Of a stretch of DNA of 64,000 nucleotides, positions 1 through 8,434 are shown piece by piece. The DNA comes from Dipteris shenzhenensis (taxonomy: Eukaryota; Polypodiophyta; Polypodiopsida; Gleicheniales). The position numbers were made by a program, and so were the translations under genes. Numbering within the stretch: the first letter of the stretch is position 1; every line of letters begins with the position of its first letter. The stretch lies in assembly GCA_047967505.1 (NCBI GenBank), contig CM106538.1; one strand, given 5' to 3'. The notes beneath the pieces are model-generated. The model made no database searches. It had not been told where the DNA came from and saw only the letters and a list, made by a program, of their open reading frames with translations.

Positions 1-38
1 GGAAAGAAATTAGATGTTCTTTGGATAAACTTGGATGG

Positions 39-2771
39 CTAAGTGTAAAGAGGGCAATGGGATGCACCACCATTAGAGCCCGAAAGCGCACAAGAGGCAA
101 GGGGGCAATGGTCAGAGAATTTTTGGGCACCCCACCAGACAAGGCCCTTGCCACGAAACCCGATTGTCAGACTCAAGAATACACCCATGATTGCAGTGCC
201 TGCATCCAACGCAGCCGATAGCACATAGTTGTAGCGCTTCCACCAGTCTTTTCGATATCGTAAAATATAGTAGTTAAAGACCATGCCCACCACAAACCAA
301 GATGTGTAGTTGATAGTTCCTGCAGCTGGCATCCAACCCACGGCCCCGAGCAACACAGGAACATTTATGAGCTTGATCCAAGGTGCAGCTCGAGGGAAGG
401 CTTTTGCTAGCAACCACACTACCATGGGACCCACTAGCCCAAAAATTAGCACCCAATACATGAGATTCTTGTAAGGGCCTTGACTTCCAAAAGTCCTATC
501 AGGACCCAACACCCCCCACACTATAGTGGTGTCATAGGCCACAACATCCCAAGGGCAAGTCCATGGACTTGATTTCTCAAGCTTTCCATCCACATTGCAC
601 ATGTGGGGTATTTCATACAACCACCATGCCGTACCGAGGTCCACTGTCCCTGCGACTATGGTACCTATCACCTGCAAGATCCTAGGTTAGCTTTGTATTG
701 GCCAGATTTATGTGTGAGTAGTAAGTTATTATACGTTAAGAAGCAAAGCAACTCACCTGGACCAAGAACATGCTCCGAGGAGGGATTTTCATATAATGTC
801 CGAGCTTGAAGTCTACCAAGAAATATATGGCCTGCTGCATGCTCATGTGTCCGAACAACTTGAGACCCTGGTTTGCGATGGGATTCCCAGGAAAGAGGTA
901 ACCCCCCACGAACTGCATCGTTACCATCAACGACGGCGTCTGCCCACCACACAGATACCCACATCTTTACCTATTCATCTAGAGTATATACACAATCAAT
1001 CAAACCAAAGCAAGAGAAACCAATTAGACCACGTACCATGTTTGTGGTCGCTGCGATCACCCCGATGGGTAGCGTAAAGGCTGCAGCTATGGCGCAGCCC
1101 ACCACAACTCCCCACCATGGAATGCCTACTTGAGCCTTGAACTGCACACAAATCACCATAACCCCCACCACGCACATCAACAAGAGCCCCATAAACCATC
1201 TGGCTGGGATATCCGGGTAGTGGCTCATCAATCGGGTATGCACATCCGGACGCCGCTTCCCCGCGTAGTGGTGCAGGGTTTCCCTGATGTTCAAAACATA
1301 AGCTTTAGAAGCGTTTCTCAAGCTAGTGAGAACCCGTTTTAACGCTGCAAATGATCCTCAGACAAGGCCTTACGCTCGACAAAGACTGATATTAGCTACT
1401 CACGTGCCGTGAAAGAAAACGAAATGAGTGATCGTAGCCAATGGAGCTGCGAACCATAAGGCGAGGCTAATTGCAAAGAAGGTACTCAAGTACAAGTCTC
1501 CTTGCGTGAGATCTCGTCGCAAAGCAGCTGTGACGTTGTATGGACCCCCGGCTGCCGTGAAGAGCCCCGACGAAATGATTGGAAAATTCTGAGCTTTGTA
1601 GGCGTTTTTCCAGTAATACGCAAGGGGTGTTACTATGTAAACTACGGCTCCAGCTCCTACCGCCATATTAACGAGGACGGACGCAGGGTACACGAGTGGG
1701 CTACCTAAGAACGACGCAACCGCAGCCCAGTCTAGTGTGAATGCCCCGATTCCGAGTCCTGTGTACCCGGAACCTATCTGTTGGGCCTTTATGGACCGCG
1801 GCCAGATCAAGCATGCCAGTGACATGCAAGTAAGGAACGGCATAAAGTAGCCCGGGAGAACGTAGTATGCAAAGCTCACGATCGTCATGATGTAGAAGCT
1901 TTGAATCCGCGACAGGCCCGATCTTGCTTTCTTTTCATCGGGTTCATGCAATGTCCTGCAGGCCATCACACCCAGATATTTACTTCCATTCGTCCAAAAC
2001 CGGGAAGCTCTCCGAAAATTGAAGGGCACCAAGACTCTTACCTGAACAGACTGACCTGAACCATAGTAGCCGGCCACCACATGTGTGCAGGATCAATCAA
2101 CTGCTTTCTCATTAAGCCGGCCCAACCATATCCAATCAGCTGCAAAATTTATCTTCAGCTAGAGTGAGCTTTGAAATGCTATCTCATGTTTGCATAAATC
2201 AGGGCGGATATAAGTACTTCTTGTAGATACTAATTACCTGGCTTGAAAGAACGAGAACGAGAGCTACAGCGAAAGTAATCCGTAAGTGGTAAAATATCTT
2301 GATAAGGTTCACCATCTCAACAGCAAAAGCCCCTCCATAACCAAATGCATTCCCTGCATTGGCGAAGATAGTGATAAGCACATGTTCCTTGACACTGAAA
2401 GGTCCTGGATTTAGAGAAAAGCTCCAATCACGATCCTTTAAGAAGGGGATCCGGACCACCGTTTTGGGAAGAGCATATGCCAAGAATTGGCCTATAGGTA
2501 GGGCTGCTAAAGTGGCCGACAGTGCGGTAATCTGCATGGGTTCACTTCGATACTGGAAGAACTGATTGACAAACGCTAGCCCAGCGCAAGAGACCAGGCC
2601 AAGAACCCACATTCGGACTGTCCATACGGGGAGGGTTGGATCATCAGTGGTCGCTACTGTCATGGCGACTTCCTCAACAGGTGAGGTGTCGTCGTCTGAA
2701 AAGGCGGTTTTTTCAGCATCGTTACTTTTTCCAAGTGGAATCATCTCGACATCTGTTGTGATGATAACCAT
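39..2771 (-). CDS. Oligopeptide transporter (OPT family), left copy
   Basis: A proton-coupled membrane transporter of small peptides or metal chelates, by family knowledge; the substrate cannot be read here. Exons on the minus strand are 2238-2771, 2042-2139, 1404-1955, 1037-1322, 757-939 and 39-671. Together they give 762 codons with a stop, the usual OPT length. All introns are 80-100 bp and GT-AG. Residues 43-49 hold the DDPTLPV start of the conserved core, NPG is at 121-123, KIPPR is at 541-545, and the C terminus has the Cys-rich CPLASC block. Many hydrophobic spans fit the 14 or so membrane segments of the family. The start is the first ATG of an acidic, cytosolic-looking leader. The exon 4 acceptor is less certain: the stronger-looking AG 22 bases upstream would bring in a stop, so the one keeping frame was chosen. 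The protein matches the right copy; the change seen near 223 is silent. Confidence 0.93.
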
Positions 2772-3767
2772 TTGGAAGCGAAATATCCTAAGGCGTTAGT
2801 ACAGGCAACAGGATCCTAAATCTAGATGCTATCACAAGCTCTGCTCTCCTGTACTGGCATTGGAGAGCAAGAGAGATGATTCGAAATTTTTGGCACAGTA
2901 TTTTCCTTGGGCATCATAGACGATAAATATAACACAAGGAATACGAGCAGGAGGGAAACTTCCACGCATAAAAAGGATGAAAGGATCTCGAGGGTCGATA
3001 TATTAAGTGTACGCGCCGAGCCTGTCGAGTAAAATGGCGATGATGGCGAGGGCGAGAGGCTCAGGGTGGCTCTTCTCTCTATTTCTTTAAGGGGAGGTTT
3101 AAGAATTGCACGAAGAGAAGAAGCCACGTGGATTGCAAGGAAGGCAAGGAGAAATGAGGGCAAGGAAAGGAAGAGCTGCCACGTGGAAGGAGATGAGAGT
3201 AAGGAGAGAGGCTCCCTCCCTCCTGAATCCCCAGCTCCCTGCGCGAGCCACCAAAGAAGAGATGCATGCAAGCCTCAAAGTGCGAGCAAACGGAGTAGGC
3301 GGGTTGACTCCTCAGTCGACAGTTGTTGGCGTTCCAGCTCCAAGTGCAAAGGTCTCCAACTCTCCAAGAGCATCCCCGTTCTGTTCGAGCTCTCCAAGGA
3401 CTCTGTCGCCTCCAGGTCACTCGTATGCAATATTTTTTTGGCCATTGCACAAAAATCGATAGTGACAACCACCCTAGTCATTTCTCTAATGCAGGTGATC
3501 CACCTATTCCAGGTTAATTGGTGCTGCTCTCTCAGTAACTATCAAGAAACGACAGTCGGCACAAACAACTACATCACTCAACACTCAGCCTCTGTAAAAA
3601 ACATACCGTGTTGCTCCAAACCGTGTGCTAGGCGGTGCGTTTCTCAAAAGTGTATATGCTCAATACTCGAGCTCTCGAGCTAGTTGGATGCCTTCTTGGG
3701 GGGAGCACTACTAAGAAACCCTATGTAAAAACAACCCTCAACTAAAATTCCCCCCAATAAAAACACC
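2772..3767 (-). promoter_or_regulatory. OPT upstream region, left copy, with two G-boxes
   Basis: About 1 kb upstream of the transporter start, identical to the right copy except for two substitutions (3082 and 3682). It carries two CACGTG G-box cores, at 3125-3130 and 3180-3185, each inside a CCACGTGG-like context. In plants these bind bZIP or bHLH factors (established knowledge). An AT-rich stretch near 2924-2931 (reverse of TATATTTA) is a weak TATA candidate. Open frames of up to 205 codons here run on both strands without family resemblance and are taken as chance. Confidence 0.5.
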
Positions 3768-4317
3768 CCTATTTACTTATAAACTAAGTGATTTTTTCTT
3801 ACATTGAATTAAAACCCCCCTCATGTTATTGTAATCCTTTTTTTTTTTTTGAAAAGTTTAATTAAAATACCCCTCCTTTTGAATGCATGTGGTAACTAAG
3901 ATTTTGTGAGGTGAAACCCCTTAGGATGCCTTCTCTTACACGCTGCTCGACCTATATTTCTCCTTCCACATAGGTTAATACTTCACAACAAGACAATCTA
4001 CTGAGACGGATCACTACCTTTCTTGATACTCCAAGCCTTCCAAGAACCTCTGTACTCTAACCATGCGCTATAAGAGGACATATGTGAAGCACATACAGAT
4101 TTTGAATGTATTCTTAATGTGGGTTATGATGCCGGAGCTTCTAATTTTGCCACCAATCCCTCATCAAGATCGAGCTAGCGGTAGTAGCGGGGATTTTTTT
4201 AAGTATGTTTTTTAAAGAAAAGAACATGTTTTTCGATTTTAAAATGCTTTTGGACGATCAAATTGCAAAAAATGCATTTTTAAAAACCAATCAATAGGCA
4301 ACCCGCTGATCGACAAA
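3768..4317. other. AT-rich spacer, no gene seen
   Basis: Continues the arm's edge with short A-rich runs alternating with CCCCT or CCCCCC blocks (near 3768, 3815 and 3870). Then comes ordinary AT-rich sequence without a convincing open frame. Confidence 0.6.
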
Positions 4318-4567
4318 ATACCACTTGGTGTATCATAACACCGTGTAGTATTACGCTGTAAATATCGTACAGTAGAGTATAAGACCGCATGGTTAAAAGC
4401 ACTGCATAGTGAATATGTTTACCATGCGGTATCAAATACACCGATCGGTGTACCATTACACTGGGCAGTGTATTTGGATTACACCGGTCAGTGTAGTGCT
4501 ACACCGGTCGATGTAGTCAGTCGGGGCACGTGGTGTGCATGCAAGTTGTTAAATACACCGGCCAAAG
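4318..4567. repeat. Cluster of palindromic ACACCG motifs
   Basis: Holds a perfect 16-bp palindrome, TACACCGATCGGTGTA, at 4437-4452. Degenerate relatives follow about every 20-22 bases (near 4457, 4479 and 4500), and more distant ones lie near 4335 and 4553. A second inverted repeat, ACCGCATGGT at 4384-4393 against ACCATGCGGT at 4421-4430, could form a hairpin. The cluster ends about 35 bp before a TATA box, which fits an upstream regulatory array, possibly of an LTR. The function is inferred. Confidence 0.7.
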
Positions 4568-4600
4568 TAGCGACATACTGTCCGATGTGTTCAGTTTGGT

Positions 4601-4609
4601 CTATAAAAG
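4601..4609 (+). promoter_or_regulatory. Candidate TATA box
   Basis: CTATAAAAG just downstream of the palindrome cluster. No open frame follows within a few hundred bases, so the transcript would be a long leader or a decayed LTR transcript. Confidence 0.4.
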
Positions 4610-5628
4610 TTGCGGATCACGTCATTTTCATTCACTTTTACCATGATTTCCCATTGTATTCTACAGTTTTCCGTCGTCCCCTTCGGGAGAGCTTCTAGCC
4701 TTGCTTTTTTATTAGTCAATTAGGGTCAGGTGATGACTCCCTTCGATTGGCCCGAGTGACGTTCTATTAGGTAGTATCATGATCAAGGCCGGGTCAGACA
4801 GCTGGATTCACTCTACTTTGGTCTACTATCATATATTAATCATATATTGTAGATAGATGTCAATAGAGCCGGTTATTGTCCGGATGATATCTCGCTTTGG
4901 CCAACTGGATTCATCTCAACGACGCCCTTCCCAATGTGCTCAAGATGTGTGATCACATAATCACTGATCTAGATCATGCTGGTTCATTGAATCATGATTG
5001 ATGTTATATGTTTTCCTATTCATCTTTTATAGCCTATCCTCCTTCGATAAGGTCTCTTGGACCAATTACCGCTACCTACATTTTGCTTGCACCTCGATCG
5101 CTTGTATGAGCTATGCTATTGCTTATAGGGTCCATGCTATAATTATCCATTAGAAATTCATGTTAGCATGTGTGCATAGATATCAATTTTATTTCTAACG
5201 AAATTCATGTGCATAGATATCAATTTTATGCGTGTTTTGTGTTTTTGTACATATAACAATTTGATTTTTGCTTTCATCGTATCATAGTAGAGATTGTTGT
5301 GTTGATTATGTGATTTTTTCACTTTTGTTTTTGTAATGATTGTTGAGTGTTAACATAATGCATTACGATTGGGCCTTGGCATGTGAAAATTACTTAATTA
5401 CTTCTGTGTTGTTTTTTGTACGTACGTTAGGGGAGAATTGGGGTCTCAAAAGGGCCTCATAAGGAATGGATTAGGGAATGCTTAGTGGGCTAATGCAAGG
5501 GGCTTGGAGGGTCCCAAAGCGGCCTAACCAACCCAACCTAGGTGGGTTAAGCCCACATTTGAGCCCACCTCTGCCCCCATCAATGAGGGGAGGGGGCCAC
5601 TTTTTGAAATTTGAATTTCAAATTTCGA
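4610..5628. other. AT-rich region, no gene seen
   Basis: No supportable coding frame. Around 5165-5230 the phrase ATAGATATCAATTTTAT with flanks occurs twice about 38 bp apart. At 5428-5460 there is a 33-bp sequence that recurs, inverted, at about 50243-50276, so this is probably a transposon edge. Confidence 0.5.
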
Positions 5629-6095
5629 ATCTCCCTCCCTCCCTCTCTCTCTCCCCCTCCCTCCCTCTCTCTCCCTCCCTCTTCTCGCTCCTCCCTCCTT
5701 CCCTCCCTCCCTCCCTCCTCCTCCCTCTCCCTCTCCCTCTCCCTCTCCCTCCCTTCCCCTCCCCCCTCCTCTCCCCTCCTCCGTCTCGCTCCTCCTCCTC
5801 CCTCTTGCCTGTCCCCTCCTGCTCCTTCTAGCTCCTCCTACCTCCTTCCTCTTCCCTCCTTCTCCAGCTGCCCAGGCTCCCTCTCCTCTGCTCCTCCCTC
5901 TTGCAAAATCTCTCCCCTCCTCCTCCCTCCTATAGCATCTCTCCCCTCCTCCTTTTGCAGTAGCTCCTTCCTTCCCTTCTACACCTGTCGCCCTACTCTC
6001 CTCCTCCTCTCCCTCTTGCCCTCATCTGCTTCTCCTCCTCCTGCTTCCTTGCTACTCTCTCCCTCTCACTACTCCATCTTTGCCAGCCCTCTCCT
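5629..6095. repeat. Pyrimidine-rich (CTCCCT) low-complexity tract
   Basis: Nearly pure C and T on the plus strand for about 470 bp, made of CTCCCTC and CTC units with occasional G. Open frames inside it encode only Ser, Pro and Leu and follow from composition. It lies directly before a decayed gene starting at 6137 and could be its leader. Confidence 0.85.
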
Positions 6096-6136
6096 ATAGT
6101 TTAGCCTGCATCACTGATACCTCTCCTTGAGTACTC

Positions 6137-7180
6137 ATGGCACCATTCGAGGACATATCCAACAAGTACCATGTGAACCTACAATTGGAGGAAGAATATG
6201 CAAGCACACCAGATATGGTGGAACTCCTCAAAGTGTGCTCCACAGCCTTCGATTGTAAGGGAAGAAGCATCTTGACCTTTGGGTGGATGGAAACTTGTAT
6301 CCTTTAGACCCTGCCACCCAAAAGAGTCCTTCTTTTCATACAGTGCATGATGTTGTTCAGTTTGTTGGCAAGGGACATCCTGGATTTCTTGGTTATTACA
6401 ATCGATTGAACCATTCTCAGACATTGGCTATGCAAGCAAGCGAGGTGCAGAGAGCCCAAGCAGAAGAACTTGCACATTTGGGAAATATTACTATTGTGGC
6501 AATGCATAATAGTATGCAGGATCTCCAATTGCAAAACAAAGAACTTAGTGACAAAGCACATGCACTGGACTTGGAGTGACATGAATTGGAAGAATCAATC
6601 CAGAAGCTTGCTGAAAGAAAACAAGATTTGGAGAGGTCTATCTATGGCCAAGTTCGATGTGATGTGGAGAAGGAACGAGAGAAGTCGATAGAATGAGTAC
6701 AAAAGTTGAAGGGAACACCTTTGGGACTGAAGGAGAGGAAAAGACAATTGCAATCTATGGATGCATTATCAACCAATAGTGGTGCCCTAAAGAGGAGAAT
6801 ACGAGGTGCAAGGTTAGTTTCCCAAAATTTCTTACTCCAAAATATTTGTGGTGTTGCATTGTTTCCACTAAGACTCATTTATACTCTACTTTAGAAATTT
6901 CATGGAGGATGTGATGGGAACAATGGAGATGGATGATAGTGATCCTTCATATGTTCTAAGAAGTTTAATAAAGCCAAGTGATGCCATGGAAGTGTTGAAG
7001 GACCCGAGATAAAAAGGGCTACATGAAAAAGTTGCTAGAGAGGTAATGAAGGATTCCAAGGGCCTCATGCAAGCAAAGGAGGTGCTTGGAGCTTGTGATG
7101 CTGCTGGTGTAAGTCATGAAGCTTACAACTCTATTTTAAAAAATTTCAAGTCTGCTATGGAGGAAAAGTATAAGATATCA
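6137..7180 (+). pseudogene. Decayed coiled-coil protein gene, unrecognised
   Basis: An ATG at 6137 opens a frame beginning MAPFEDISNKYHVNL. Near 6280 the coding sense moves to another frame, which reads well through 6283-6579 (starting VDGNLYPLDP). It then continues in the same frame past TGA codons at 6577 and about 6695, through a Lys, Glu and Gln-rich stretch with heptad-like Leu spacing (coiled coil), to about 6815. A likely intron with an AG near 6895 leads to a second piece (about 6896-7180), which has a further TAA near 7010 and ends in an Ala, Lys and Glu-rich helix. No family is recognised. It converges on the minus-strand DUF7869-type gene, so both may belong to one element. Breaks: one frameshift and three stops. 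Confidence 0.5.
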
Positions 7181-7310
7181 ACACCTATTTCATTAATTTT
7201 GGACTTTTTGTGTTGTTTTTGGACGAAGCCCAAAAATCCTTCCCAAATGAAAACTTTACTTTGTGAAAATATCCTTCCCAAATCAAAATTTTACTTTCTG
7301 AAAATATTCT

Positions 7311-7640
7311 TCCTAAATCAAAAGTTCACTTTGTGGCACTATCATATTCACATAAAAATATTGTTTTTTCAATCTGTACTTTGGCACCAACATGTAAGAA
7401 TTTGAAATAATCCTATATTAGAAATTCTAGCTATATCTAAGTTATTTGTTAATTTAATTATTTTTAATATTTTTCCTTGACGTTTTTCCTTCCCAAATCA
7501 AAAGTTCACTTTGTGGCACTATCATATTCACATAAAAATATTGTTTTTTCAATCTATACTTTTGCACCAACATGCAAGAATTTGAAATAATCCTATAATT
7601 TTTAATATTTTTCCTTGACGTTTTTCGTTGACGTGATAAA
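7311..7640. repeat. Direct repeat, 180-bp period
   Basis: A 107-bp segment at 7311-7417 recurs at 7491-7597 with only a few substitutions. The tail of the unit (TTTTTAATATTTTTCCTTGA) also recurs, at about 7460 and 7598. The second copy has lost roughly 45 bp of the unit. Confidence 0.9.
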
Positions 7641-7916
7641 TTTATAAATCCATGAAAGGAGACTTAAATATTTCATGAAAATAACATTGTCACTTGCAAT
7701 ATGCACAAAATTTTTAAAACATTTAATAAATAGAAAAAAGGCATGATGCCATAAGACCCAAGTTTTGTATTGAACCAAAGAGGTATAATAGCAATTATAG
7801 CTATTATTATATGATTACATTGAGAGACGTTGCTCTCAGCTAGAGTCTTTATATCCAAAATGATATAGATTGAACATACGTTTACAATTTAAATTGTTGC
7901 TCTTAAAGAGCCTCAA
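7641..7916. other. AT-rich spacer
   Basis: No gene or repeat recognised. It contains only a chance open frame. Confidence 0.5.
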
Positions 7917-8335
7917 TTTGTGCCATCTGCATAATTTGACTCCCCATTGTCTTATTGCTCAATGTCACGACAGTCCCTTGCCAGGTGCCATCTGCATAAT
8001 TTGACTCCCACTTGTCTTGCCCCCTTGGGTGCATTGACTCCCCATTGTCTTATTGCTCAATGTGATAGTCCCTTGCCAGGTGCCATCTGCATTAACTCCC
8101 TATTGTCTTGCCAAGCCTTGACCCTTAGGTGACATCCAGTGCAAAATATAGGTGCCATCTGCATTAACTCCCACAAGTTATCTTGCCAAGCCTTGCCCCT
8201 TGGGTGCATTGACTCCCCATTGTCTTATTGCTCAATGTGATAGTCCCTTGCCAGGTGCCATCTACATTAACTCCCTATTGTCTTGGAAAGCCTTGACCCT
8301 TGGGTGACATCCAGTGCATATTTTGACTCTCATTT
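7917..8335. repeat. Minisatellite with GTGCCATCTGCAT units
   Basis: The core GTGCCATCT(G/A)CAT occurs at about 7919, 7987, 8080, 8151 and 8256, joined by CCCATTGTCTT and CCTTGCCAGG segments. A longer unit of about 175 bp is visible: the block starting GGGTGCATTGACTCCCC at about 8027 returns at about 8202. It lies just downstream of the DUF7869-type gene's stop. Confidence 0.85.
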
Positions 8336-8434
8336 GACATACGAGGTGATGACTTTGATTATAATTGTCTTGGATTGGCTCCTTGCCTAGTACCCAAATA
8401 AAATCCTTCAATGGACTTCAATACAAAGCTTTAA

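Larger units (their letters stand above)
1..3767. repeat. Left arm of a large inverted repeat carrying an OPT gene
   Basis: Seen directly: this segment is the reverse complement of 36587-40353, and every position p pairs with 40354-p, so there is no insertion or deletion across the arm. Translations of both arms differ at three places only (around 223, 3082 and 3682). The match ends sharply at 3767. Beyond it the left side continues in the same A- and C-rich style, while the right side becomes copia leader sequence. The outer end lies off the left edge of the window. The uninterrupted flank suggests the left copy is closer to the original. Confidence 0.97.

Noticed and set aside
2822-3683. 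Frames of 118-205 codons upstream of the OPT genes
   Set aside because: Overlapping frames on both strands, low complexity, and no family resemblance. They coincide with the promoter and leader.
5478-6099. Ser/Pro/Leu frames in the CT tract
   Set aside because: They follow from the CTCCCT composition.
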